A stretch of 64,000 bases of DNA from Symsagittifera roscoffensis (Eukaryota; Xenacoelomorpha; Acoela; Convolutidae). The stretch lies in contig NC_087066.1 in assembly GCF_963678635.1 (NCBI RefSeq), positions 22,477,996 to 22,541,995 of the forward strand. The letters run 5' to 3'. Below are positions 37,601-48,562 of this stretch, in pieces. Position numbers and translations under genes: made by a program. A model generated the notes under the pieces. The model was not told the origin of the DNA and made no database searches. It was given only the letters and a program-made list of their open reading frames with translations. The stretch's first letter is position 1. Each line of letters starts with the position of its first letter.

Positions 37601-39085
37601 CAACCCCCTTCAACGTTTGAATTCCGCCTCTATTTTCACACCCACCAAACTCTCTTGGAATGGAACAACAAAAAGACAATTTAAGATTAAGACATGCAAA
37701 AGTCCTTATAAGCGTTAATTTTTTGCCTTTCAATACTCAAGAACCATTAAGTTTTCGCGCACTGGAAAGCGTGCTTCTTAATCTTTCTAAACGTTTTCTG
37801 TTTTTAATTTGTTCAACATTTTTAACTTCCTACCTATTAATGTCCCTCATTTGTTCTTTGTCCCCCTTCCCATGTTTAAGCCCACTTTTAAGCCAAACCC
37901 ACTTCCCCTATAGGGTCTGATTATTATGCGCATATTACCCAATCTTTTTCAATTTTTTTGGGGGTAAAAGGGTTTTTAGAGTATTATAATCGATAATCGA
38001 TATTATATGTCAAAAATCAACCTAAATGGGATATGTAAAAGTTTTGCTTAAGTTAGTCTGATAATTTCAACACCGTGCAGTGTTTTCCTAATTTGACAAT
38101 TTGCTTTGATTTATTTCAAGCGACTTTTGGAAAAGTGCAAAAATGAGATACGTTGGCTATGTGAGATACTTCGAATACTTTTTAGTTTTAAGTTTTTCCC
38201 CTTCACAAGGTTTTATATTTTTTGTTGTAGTTTCAGCTGACTGTTTTTAATTTTTTTCCTATGTACGTCAATCATTCCGTTTTTGTTCCCCATCCCATGT
38301 TTACTCCTTTCATATGCCAATCCTCCTACCCCTGTGGGGCTGGTTATGATGGACGTAACTACCAACCATTTTGATCCTACCCCCCCCCCCCCCCCGTTTG
38401 CCATCCCAAAGTTTTACAACACCGCCCCCCTCCCCAGTTTACTCCTCCAGCCCCAAAAAAAATAGGTGACTTTGGGGCATTACGCATGGGGACGAGAGAA
38501 AATTGGGAAAGGCGAGAGGGCACAAGAAAGGCTCACAATCTCTTGTGCTTGGATCATTTGCTTGGATCGTTTGTTTCTCGGTGTTTCATGAGAAACAAAC
38601 GATTTTAATGAACTAGATTGGCAAAAACTTAACCCATAAAACCGATTTTCTTGACTTATCCAAGCGTTTAACCATCAAAACCAATTTTCATGACTCTACC
38701 AAGGACAGATTTTTAGGCGATAACAACCGATCATTTTCAGTTTTCAAAAACCTATTGTAATCGATTAATTTCACACAATAAAATCGATTTTTTAGGACAC
38801 AAAATTCCAAAATTATCATTTTCTTTTCATCGGAAAAATGATTACTCCTAATTAAGCTCTTGAAACGTTTAGACGAGAATTTTGAACAATTACATTTTAC
38901 AAAATATCAGCAAACCTCAAATCAACGTTCTCAGATCCGTATGAAATCAGCAGACCTCAGATCCTTATGAAATCAACGTTCTCCAAAACTAGAAGCCAAA
39001 CAAACATGATCATCCCAGCTTATGTCAACCCCCTTCAACGTTTGAACTCCGCCTCTATTTTCACATCCACCAAACTCCCTTCTAC
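22605..39085 (+). repeat. 16.5-kb satellite array with two monomer lengths and higher-order structure
   Basis: A marker close to CTCAGATCCTTATGAAGTCA recurs near 23850, 25211, 25661, 26671, 28050, 28501, 28950, 30298, 30748, 32098, 32548, 32998, 34368, 34818, 36168, 37528 and 38958. Spacings are about 450 bp (short monomer), 1,350-1,430 bp (long monomer) and one of 1,010 bp (a long monomer with an internal deletion near 26224). The long monomer adds ~900 bp holding CCCTCATTTCTTCTTTGTCC, a C-homopolymer block and an AAACGTGAAACGCGAGAG block. Pairs such as 28501-30298 and 30298-32098 repeat the short-plus-long pattern with period ~1.8 kb. The small open frames repeat with the monomers and differ between copies, so no protein is supported. 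Confidence 0.92.
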
Positions 39086-39299
39086 AACCTCCTACTTCCC
39101 TTTGACACCCCTCCCACAGCCACTTCTGATCAAAAAAACTCAAATACGTCCCCCTCCCCCACTCCCAATTGAATTCCCGACTTGGGTGTATAAACAGTTC
39201 CGTGACATGCTAATTCTAAGCCAAAGCTTACACAACAAGCTATAAGCCAAAAAGCAACTGTTAAATTTTGAGTTAACTGCGCCGTGCTTAAAGTTTTCA

Positions 39300-40800
39300 A
39301 ACATTTTTTAAAAATGATCATAATCCATTATAATTGGTTACAATTTATTTAAATGGGTTTTATGGACTTGACAAAATTGAGATTGTAATCCAGTTTCAAT
39401 CAAGTATAAATGATTATTTTTGATTTTCATAAAGACCAACCAAAAATGAAGATTCAAATAAACGATTATTTTCCATAAAACTCGAATAAGGGCGTGCTGG
39501 GAGTGCAAGGGTGTGTGTTTGGGCAAGCGAAAATTGTGTGGAATGGGTTCCCGCACTGAATTTTCATGGATAATAAACGATTATATTGGATTTTCATTGT
39601 CAGTCTCTATAAAATAACAAAAATAATAATAACCGATTGAAAATGAATTATAATGATAAGATTTTTTTCTAAGCACTAAAATCCCCATATAATCGATTAT
39701 AATCAATTATTTTCAAAAAAATTATATCAAAACAAAAATAATCCGTTTTAATCGATATTAATGGATTATAATCTATTTAATTAAATCTTTTTGTGTGTTG
39801 TTTTAATTTTTTCATAATTTTGTTCTCTCGCTTTATATCATTTTTTCCTATTTTCAATCGAGTTTATGAAAAATTACAAAAAGTTACTTATAGATCCCAC
39901 ACCAACTCCCCCCCACGCTTTCTCGTACTACAGATAGATGTCCCCTAACTAGAGAGAGAGGCGGGTACGTGAGGGGGGTACGTTGTGGTTTGGGGGTACG
40001 TTGGGGGGGGGGGTGTACGTTGGGGGGGGGGGGGGGGGGGGTTGACTGAGGAGCTGGTCAAAAATGCTGTTTTTGGGCACTTTTTGAAAAATTACTACAT
40101 ACTGGCCGCCCCTGGATGAACGTGTTCGTTCGAGTTTTGCAGAAAGTTTAAAAGATTCATTAGTAAAAAATTTAATCAATGTGCAAAAAATAATCCATTA
40201 TATTGAAAACAAAAATGGATTATAATCGATTATAATGGATTATAATGGATTATAATGGATTTAAATTTTTCCAAACTAATCGACTATAATCGATTAAAAA
40301 TCGATTACGTGGTCTAAATTTGACATGATAATTGATTATATAGATAACATTTTAGTCAATTAAAATCCATTATAATCGATTATTACCCATGAAACTTCGG
40401 TGCAGGTTGTGGCGGAGTGAGCTAGAAAATGTGGTGTTTATTTCTACTTTTTAAGAATTTCATGCATGAGGAATGTTTTTTCTAGCAATATGATGTCTAT
40501 AGAGTCGTTAGAACAAGTAAATTTGCAAAGTTCTCAGCCAAATTTTTTCAAGAGTTCAATTACCTGTAAACCATTTCCAGAAAAAAAAAAACAATTTCAT
40601 AAATTTCCGTGGCCTGAAAACTTGATTTCAATGTCAAAATAATCGATTATAGTCAATTTTTGATAGTTGGAAATAATCGATTAAAGTCCCCTAATTTTTC
40701 TGGTTGAATGGGTCATGACAAGCGATTGTATCGCTTGAGTTTTTGGCAATATAATCCATGATAATCAATTATTTCCCATGAAACTCTAGTGCGGGTTATG
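39300..40800. repeat. Degenerate TAATCGATTATAATGGATTA block
   Basis: At least ten TAAT-NN-ATTA palindromes occur (TAATCGATTA, TAATGGATTA, TAATCCATTA, TAATCAATTA), mostly at 39320-39780 and 40195-40390. Several sit beside CCCATGAAACT...GTGCGGG, related to the GTTTCATGAGAAATAAACGA segment of the satellite monomer. The block looks like a diverged derivative of that part of the array. No gene is visible. Confidence 0.6.
39950..40041 (+). repeat. G-rich GGTACGTT minisatellite
   Basis: Four or five units of about 20 bp with GTACGTT separated by lengthening G runs, the last about 20 G. The runs could form G-quadruplexes; assembly length may be inexact. Confidence 0.75.
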
Positions 40801-41665
40801 ATCCAGTTTGTTTTCAGTTATTTTATCTACTAGGGCATCTAAAGAATCATCCATTTTCTTTCTTTAAAATTTTAAATTGACATTAGAAAGAATCGTTTAT
40901 TTGCGTGTAATCTTTAAAGAATGAGCCCAATAAGAATTACTGTTATTTTTTCTAGAACTTTTGAAGTTATTAACAACATTATATGAGAGTTAATACTTGA
41001 TTCAAAAAACCACAATTTCCCACCAATTGTGTTACATAACGAACATAAAAAAGGCAAGAACAACTAAGTTAGAACTAAAGCGAACAGTTGAATGTAGCAG
41101 TTTAAAATTGACGAGATGAAACGCACTTCAAAGAAACTGAATCAAGCCAGTCTCCAGACCAATTTTATATATTTTTCGAAAAAAAATATAAAAATTTTTG
41201 AGACACTGGCCTGAAATTTAAGGCATCTGTCAATTTTATATTTTTGCACTCAGGAGTTCGTTTTACTTCTAAATTAGTTGTTCTTGCAATTTTATGTTTG
41301 TTATGTGACACAGTTGGTGAGAAGCTCCCCAACTGTGTTTGAACTAAATGTCTGTTGAGCAGGTCTAATTGTTTCAAACAGCTTCCCAAATTGTGGTTGT
41401 TTGAATCATTTAAGATACCTTAAGCTCTTTTTATCTAGAAAAAATATATATCTCTGCTATAATGTCGCTAATAACTTCAATAAATCTAGAAAGAAGAACA
41501 ATAGTTCTTATTGGGCTCATTTTTTTAAAGTTTTTTTTTCGAGGCCGCTATAATACACGCAGTTAAACCATTGTTTCAAATGACGATTTAAAATTAAGAA
41601 AAAAATCAGGGGTTCTTGAGATGCCCTAGTAGATAATATAACTAAAAATAAATTGTGAAAACAAT
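40795..41665. mobile_element. Large palindromic (foldback) element
   Basis: The sequence reads nearly the same on both strands from about 40800 to 41665, centred on TTCGAA at 41175-41180. Matching pairs include TATCTACTAGGGCATCT (left) with AGATGCCCTAGTAGATAAT (right), and GAGCCCAATAAGAA with TTCTTATTGGGCTC. The left arm is ~100 bases shorter because of deletions. The central minus frame is a by-product of the palindrome, not a gene. Confidence 0.85.
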
Positions 41666-42020
41666 TTTTTTCACAGCATGGTTGTTACTCTTAAATTTCA
41701 CTAAAATTGATCTTAACTTGATTTGTTTTTAAAATGGTTTTTGAAAAAGAGTTCAAAGTTGTTTTGCTGAACTTTTTGAGGGTGTTTAATGTATTTTTAG
41801 TGAAAAATCACTAAACATTCCAATATTGAAAATGAGGAAGAGATTTGTCATCGGATGTGTCGTACTTTTGTTACACGAAAACTGGTCTTCAATCCGAAAC
41901 TATTTACTTAGAAGAACACTAGTTTTGGAAGCTTCATTTAGCGCTTCCTTGGCGATGAAAATTTCGAAAAAGATTTAGAAACATCTTTTGTGGATTTTTA
42001 ATTAATTACCATTGATTATT

Positions 42021-42551
42021 GTTCCGACTTTCGATACGAAAGTAACGGAATATTTGTGCTCGGGGTGGGTTTTTTTTTCTTCAGACAAATTTCGACTTTT
42101 TAACTAGCCATTTTTGACGGAATTTTTTTTATGTCATTCGAAAGGTGTTGTCCTGAGCTTAAATTTGAAACGATATTTCACCTGTGATCTTTTTTCGTAA
42201 AGTTATGAGGGTTTAAAGATTGCCATTTTGACTAATTTGGGACAATTAACGCGCGATATAATTCGTGCTATTAACGCGTAAGCGGAGATTTAATCCGTCT
42301 TATAAATCGTTCCAAATTGGTTGAAGGAAGCTTATTTGCCATAATTGATTTGTTACAAGTAGCGAAATCTATCCTTTTGTACTTATATGGTGTGTGGGGG
42401 GATGATTTTCATAAAAAAATTTCAAATTTTAGAAAAAGAAATTTTCATTTTATTTTATTTCGTTTATTTTTTTAAATGTTATTACTGCTCCATAAACCAA
42501 AAAAGGCAGTCGGAACATTCAGGGTTTCGCCCTGATACGAGCAGTCTTGTT
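42021..42551 (+). mobile_element. Hairpin-ended element, copy 1 (full length)
   Basis: It begins GTTCCGACTTTCGATACGAA and ends CCCTGATACGAGCAGTCTTG. The 5' end folds as TTCCG-ACTTTCG-ATA-CGAAAGT-AA-CGGAA. The 3' end has the hairpin TCAGGG-TTTCG-CCCTGA. GTTCCGACT at the 5' end is inverted as AGTCGGAAC just before that 3' hairpin. It encodes nothing convincing, so it would need another element's enzymes. Confidence 0.75.
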
Positions 42552-43014
42552 CGTATTCATTTTTCAAAAGTAACCGTTGTCAATAAATATAAATTAATCC
42601 TTGAGGTTCTACGTGTTTCTATAAACCTTTCATCGGTTTTTATATTGATGGCAAAATAGGTGAGAAACTGGAATTTAGTGATAAATAAGTTAAGAATTTA
42701 GTCATAATTAGTTTCATTTTAATAAATAACGAAAGTGCTCTAATTTTATTTCCCTTGTAGTTTTTTTACAAGATGGCTTAAATTCAACAGATCAACAATA
42801 TTTTTGTTTGATTTTTTGAAAAGGTAATTTAATTTAACCTAGGTTTAATGTCGGCTGTGTCTATCTATACCCTTGAAACTTTCCAATGTATGTGAATAGA
42901 AACGATTTCAGATTGTATATAACAATTTTTTACTGGCAAGCACAGAATTTATCTGCCGGTGCTTCATTATTCGACTGCAAAAACCCACAGACAGCTGTAA
43001 AAAAAGTTGTTTTT

Positions 43015-43544
43015 GTTCCGACTTTCGATACGAAAGTAACGGAATATTTGTGCTCGGGGTGGGTTTTTTTTTTCTTAAATTTCGACTTCTTAACTAGACA
43101 TTTTTGACGGAATTTTTAAATATCATTCGAAAGGTATTGTTGCCCTGGGCTTAAATTTGAAAAGATATTTCACCTGTGATTATTTTTCGTAAAGTTATGG
43201 GGGTTTAAAGATTGCCATTTTGGCCAATTTGGGACAATTAACGCGCGATATATTTCGAGCTATTAACGCGTAAACGAGATTTAATCCGTCTTGCAAATCC
43301 TTCCAAATTGGTTCAAGAAAGCTTATATGCCCTAATTGATTTGTTAATAGGAGCAAAATTATATCACTTAGTACTTATTATGACGTGTGGGGGGATGATT
43401 TTTTTCAAAATAAAATCAAATTTTAGAAAAAAAAATTTCGTTTTTTTTCTATTACATTTACTTTTGTTATGTTATTACAGCTCCATAAAACTTAAAAAGC
43501 AGTCGGAACATTGAGAGTTTCGCCCTGATACGAGCATTCTTGTT
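43015..43544 (+). mobile_element. Hairpin-ended element, copy 2 (full length)
   Basis: It has the same ends as copy 1 and shares internal words such as GACAATTAACGCGCGATATA and GAGATTTAATCCGTCTT. The two copies are ~85-90% alike by eye and lie 464 bp apart. Confidence 0.75.
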
Positions 43545-45017
43545 TTTTTTTTACAAATATTCACTTTCTTCGGGAAAAGATTGGCTCTTCTCAATAGCAA
43601 AAACAGCAAAACAGTTAAACTTGCAAAATTTGTAAGTTTTTTAAAAACGGGTACCCGATACTGTGCTGAGGTCATTTCAACAAAAACACAGAGAAAGTTT
43701 ATGAAAAACAACTATCATTAATACGAGAACTAGATAAAAAACATTATTTGACACTTTTTACGAATCAGAGTTTTTGTTGCCGTTTCTTTCAAAAATTCAA
43801 TTGATGAAAATTATATATTCAGAAAAAACTCATGTGTTGTTTTACAAACTGTTTTACTTGAAGTTAATTTGACTGAAAGATTTAAAAAAAAAACGTGCGA
43901 GAAAATGAATTTCGGTTATTTTTGAATACTGTTTCTGAAAATACGAAAGTATAGCTGTTTTTCTCATATTCAACTTTCAAAGTCTTCAGTTTTAAAAAAA
44001 TTTCGTGTTGTTAATTTTTTACGGAACTATTTGTTACGCTAGTCTTTGTAATCGTTGGGAGCAAATGATTGTTTTATATACTGTTTAATAACTATTGTTC
44101 GCAAGAGTACGTTTATTTTATATAGATGATTTGTAAAGAAAAAGTACTAAAATAATCCAAACTTTGAGTTTCAATGACTTATAAGGTTCCCCTGAAGTGC
44201 AATTTTGATAGATGGCTTAATGTCAACAGTTCAACTTTTTTTCAAGATAATCTGGTGTGCTTTTCTTTAAAATTTTTTTTCTAAGCCCTGATTTTATTTG
44301 ATGATTTTAAATATTTAAAATTGTGTGAGAAAAAAATTGAGTGAGGACTACTCTGAACACTAATTTTAACATTTCAACTTCTTTTCGTTTTAATAATTTA
44401 TGAAATGAATCTGATTTGTTTTTAATTTTTGACAACTAAGTGTATCTGTATCACTGACACTTCCTAATGCAATTAAATTGTTACCATTGAAATTTATGAT
44501 ATGGCAGTTTTGTACTGGAAAAAAAAACAGACTTTGTCTGCTATCCGATAAAATGGAAAAAATTTGTACAACTGTTTAGTTTCTGAAAAATATAGTATAA
44601 AAATATTCTTGTGTGCTTGTTTTATCATAAAAATTTTGTAAGCGCTGAATTGTTAAAAACTTTTTATAATTTAAAAATGTGTGGGGAATTGAACTGAAGT
44701 TTTTTTGCACACCATTTTTTTGAAAAAGAGGAACCGTTTAGCTATTTTCTTTCAATTGTTTAATTGTTTAATTTTTGATAATTAAACTACTATAAGAAAA
44801 ATTTTGCGTTCGCGTCCTTAAGACATTGTTTGTTTCGCTTTTCTTTTTAATCTCCTCTACTCTTTGTATAAAACATATGTTCCACTTAATAAGTAATTTC
44901 AAAACAAACGCGAAAACTAGACGCAGAGTTTGCACTACGCATTTGATCAATTCGAACAATTAAAGCTCCAAAATATATCAAATTGGTCATCATTTAATTT
45001 ACAGAACTTCATTTGAT
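43545..45017. other. AT-rich region, nothing recognised
   Basis: No coding or repeat structure was identified with confidence. Confidence 0.45.
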
Positions 45018-45185
45018 AATGTGGTTTCTATAAGAAAAATTCAGCAACAAAAACGGTTGCCAAGCATTTCAATTGATAATGCTGTTTCTGCGAGAAAAAT
45101 ATAGCAAAATAAAACGGTTGCGAAACATTTAGTTTGCTAATGCTGTTTCTGTAAGAACAATTCCGCAATAAAAACGATTTCTGCA
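45018..45185 (+). repeat. Three tandem ~61-bp units
   Basis: Units carry GCTGTTTCTGCGAGAAAAAT or variants, then AGCAACAAAAACGGTTGC and a CATTT junction. Confidence 0.7.
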
Positions 45186-45407
45186 ACAAAATAAAAATGG
45201 ACTGAAACTGATTTGTTTTCTAATCTCAATTAATCAATGTCAGTGAGCGCGCAAAACCTTAAGCAAAATCACTATAAAATAACAAAGCGCAATTGGGGGT
45301 TAAAATCGTTAATTAGGGTAAAAAAACTAAAAAAAATCAATTTAGAGTAAAAAAATCTGGTGAGTGAAATGTAACAAGAAATTTTACCAGTACCTGGGTC
45401 GAGGTGG

Positions 45408-45660
45408 TTACTCAATGTTTTGACCAACCTGATCAAAAATTGGTATGTTTTGACCGTCTTGACTAAAATTTGATATGTTTCGAACGTGCTCGACCAAAAA
45501 TCCGTTTGTTTTGACTGTGCTCAATGTGCTCGATTGCGCTCGACTCAAGCAAGATGTGTTTCGACCGTGCTCGAACGAAAAAAAAGTGCTCGACACAGGT
45601 AAGGTATATTTCGACCGTGCTTGTATGAAATCGGGTATGTTTTGACGTTCAAACAACATG
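45408..45660. repeat. Non-coding relatives of the GACCGTGCTCGA minisatellite
   Basis: About seven degenerate units of ATGTTTTGACCGTGCTCGAC type lie 300 bp beyond the stop codon of the gene at 45956-47979. They are built from the same motif that encodes that protein's C-terminal repeats. Confidence 0.6.
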
Positions 45661-45955
45661 GGTTATCCAAATTCAAAAGTTACAGTTTATGCTTTTCTGG
45701 GTAACATCTTGTGGCGTTTTTTTATCAGAATGGAACTATTAGAGTCATTGGCAATTTAAATGCTTTGTAGATGAATTAGCTTTGAGTTTCTGTCAGAAAG
45801 TGCATACGATATTTTTTTTTGAGATTTTGAGGTCCGAAAGTGCATAAGATTTCGTTTTCCATCTTTTGGATCACTAGTTTGCAATTTGAGTAGACAAAAT
45901 GTTAATTTTTGAAACAAGTTTGAAACAAACGAAAATGTTAATTTTTGACTCTGAA

Positions 45956-47979
45956 TTAATGCGGGACAATCATTTTTTGACTGTGTTCGAGGGTAATTTT
46001 GGCCGAGCTTGACCGTGGTCGGCATATTTTTTGACCGTTCTCGACCTTGCGCAAGGTATGTTTCGATCGAGCTCGACCATGCCTGAGGTCAATTTCGGTC
46101 AAGCTCAACCGTGTTCGAGGTATTTTACGACCGTTCTCGACCTTGCGCGAGGTTTGTTTCGATCGTGCTCGACCGTGCTTGAGGTCAATTTCGGCCGAAT
46201 TCGACCGAGTTCGATGTATTTTTCGACCGTTCTCGACCGTGTGCGAGGTATGTTTCGGTCGTTCTCGCTGTTGCTCGCTGTAAATTTCGTAGTTGTTAAT
46301 TTCGTCGCTGTTAATTTGCTCGCTGTTAATTTCGTTGCTGTTGCTCGCTGTTGCTCGTCGTTGCTCGCTGTTAATTTCGTCCGAAAAGGTTATCACATCG
46401 TCGTCTTCAAACTTTGAATCTAAAGCTGCCAGAGGCCCACTAGTGGTGAAATGTTTCGGTCGTTCTCGCTGTTGCTCGCTGTAAATTTCGTAGTTGTTAA
46501 TTTCGTCGCCGTTAATTTGCTCGCTGTAAATTTCGTAGTTGTTAATTTCGTCGCTGTTAATTTCCTCGCCTTTAATTTCGTCGTTGTTGCTCGCTGTTGC
46601 TTGTCGTTGCTCGCTGTTGCTCGCTGTTGCTTGTCGTTGCTCGATGTTAATCGTCGCTGTTGCTCGATGTTGCTCGTCGTTGCTCGCACACTCTGAAGCA
46701 CACTCTAAATCATCCGAAGGATCAGGAAGGATGATTTCACAGAAGGAATGATGTTGCAAAATACATTGCTTCCAGTCCCCGTCTTCATGGAAGTATTCCC
46801 AGCCAGTCAGTGGAGGCCATTCGGTTATTGCTTCAAGCTTTTGACGAGGTATGTTTCTCAACACACAGCTATGGTAGTCATCATCTTCTCCCACTCTAGT
46901 TGAACAGAACCAGGCGTTGCCAGTTGACTTGTACAAGTAGAATGAAGGAACACTCCCCGGATCGAAGTGAGTGGTAAGTTTCTGGTATGAATATGGTAGG
47001 TTTCTGTTCTTGCACACTTCAAAACGTGTAGCGTAAAAAACTGGGTTTTTGTCGGTTGTTCGTTCAAACTCAATGCCTCTCATGAGAAAAGAAGAAAGTG
47101 CATACGGTTTCATGGGCCCAAATTTTACTGTCGTCTTGGATTTTTTTCTTTCGTAGAACAAAATCCTTCCAAGCGATTGGACAGCCACTACATCTCCGTC
47201 GCTGTCTTTGTAAAGCATCGCTGACTCTCTCACATTGTTCCCTTTATATTTTCGAAAACCTAGATTAAGTAGAGTAGCATTATCTTCATCATCAGGGATC
47301 AATTTGGAATTGCACTCTATTTCAAACACCATTGGAAGCTCTTTATTTGGACTCGTGTATTTGTTGCCTTCCGAAATGTAAGGATACAGACACTTCAAAA
47401 GGTTATTCTTCACTGATTTTATTTCCAACTTCTTGGTGTCCCTGTTGAGGCTAAAAAGGCCCACTTTAACATTAGCATGGTATTCAAGAAAGTCATAGCA
47501 ATCACGTTCAAGTTCCTTCGCGATTGCCTTTTGTTTGTTGTCATCAAGAACAGAAAATGGTTCGATCGTTCCGCTTTCTTTGTTGTAGGACAACATCGAA
47601 AACTTTGCCAAAATTATGATCTGAAAAGCTGTTTCAACTTGTCTCAGAACTTCTAAATCTGTTCCTTGAGCTTTAGCGTATTCGTATGCAGTTTGAGCAT
47701 CCTCCTTGGCTGCACGAAACTCTCCAATAGCTTCATCGACTAGTTGGTTTTCCAAATAGTTTATGGCAGTCAATACTTTCTTGCCGGCCGTTTTCAGAGG
47801 AGTTGAAAGGATAATTTGAACCATTTTTTTGATTTCCGCCAGTGTCTTTTTCATTTGAGCAAGAGCAAGTGCAGTAAAATTCATGGAAGAAAATGAGCTG
47901 CCAATTCCTATCACATGATAGGAGAATTCTATAATTGCAATGTAGCTCAAAGAGTAAGCCAATTTCTGCGTGGTTTCCC
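45956..47979 (-). CDS. Unrecognised protein with minisatellite-encoded C-terminal repeats (last exon, 5' incomplete)
   Basis: A single minus-strand frame is open for 678 codons. A TTTTTTTTAG just inside its nominal start suggests an acceptor, so coding probably begins at 47979 as an internal-to-terminal exon of ~674 codons; the upstream exon was not found. Numbering from the open-frame start, residues 45-135 look helical (QMKKTLAEIKKMVQ, then AIGEFRAAKEDAQTAYEYAK). Residues 220-410 look globular and end with a GWEYFHEDGDWK motif. Residues 440-585 are repeats of NSDEINNYEIYSEQ and EQRQATASN type, and 586-672 hold three ~32-residue repeats containing VENGRKI and HGRARSK. The first 430 residues have normal complexity and codon use, supporting a real gene. 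The family is unknown to me. An alternative start is Met37 (MNFTALALAQM). Confidence 0.7.
45960..46245 (-). repeat. Three ~96-bp coding minisatellite units
   Basis: Each unit encodes about 32 residues with VENGRKI, RTRSxSAEIDL and HGRARSK. At DNA level each is itself built from shorter ACGGTCGAGCACGGTCGAAA-like words. Confidence 0.8.
46246..46690 (-). repeat. Coding GCGAGCAACAGCGA / AATTTACAGCG repeats
   Basis: Short units encode EQRQATASN and INSDEINNYEIYSEQ. A block of about 120 bases is duplicated (46250-46380 and 46450-46580), giving two QQRERPKH copies in the protein. Confidence 0.75.
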
Positions 47980-48562
47980 CTAAAAAAAACATTCATTTAT
48001 TTTAATAAAAAACGATAAGTTATTACAGTCACGGGACATAGAACTTACACTTTTAGTTTCCAGGCGATAAAATGAACAGAATTATTTTGACATTTGTGAT
48101 TTTTTTCGAAAACTACTCCAGACTTACAGCCCAAATGTTGACATACGATGGATCAAACTGTATTTTAGGTTAAGGCCGGTTGAAAAACCCTTTTAAAGGC
48201 ATCGTTTGTTTTTTTTTTAATCAAAGGAGTCTAAAGGAGCCAAGAAGTTCACATTAAATGCAGAAGAACTTGAGACAAAAGTGTAATACTACGAGTAATA
48301 CGAGTAAAACAAAAGTGAACGCGCGAAAAATAAAACACAATTAATTGGTGACATCTTTGAAATACAAATTTTAAACAAATGGTTGTCAAAACTACTTGCA
48401 TAGTGGAAATAGTTAACAAGGTACAAAAAAGGGTGAAATAGTTAACAAGACCCGGTTTTTGATCCGGCTTGAATCTGAAAAACAATTTCATCCAGGATGT
48501 CAAATTTCATTTATAATCTTCCAGTAGTTGTGAAGAAAAACGTACGAAGTGAAAACATAATT

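Noticed and set aside
22605-39085. CRISPR-like regularity of the repeats
   Set aside because: Units are hundreds of bases long without spacers, in an intron-containing eukaryotic genome; this is satellite DNA.
41165-41389. 74-codon minus-strand frame
   Set aside because: It lies within one arm of the 40795-41665 palindrome, and the other arm does not preserve it.
46031-46417. 128-codon plus-strand frame rich in RSCSTVLEVNFG repeats
   Set aside because: It is the antisense shadow of the minisatellite that encodes the minus-strand protein tail.
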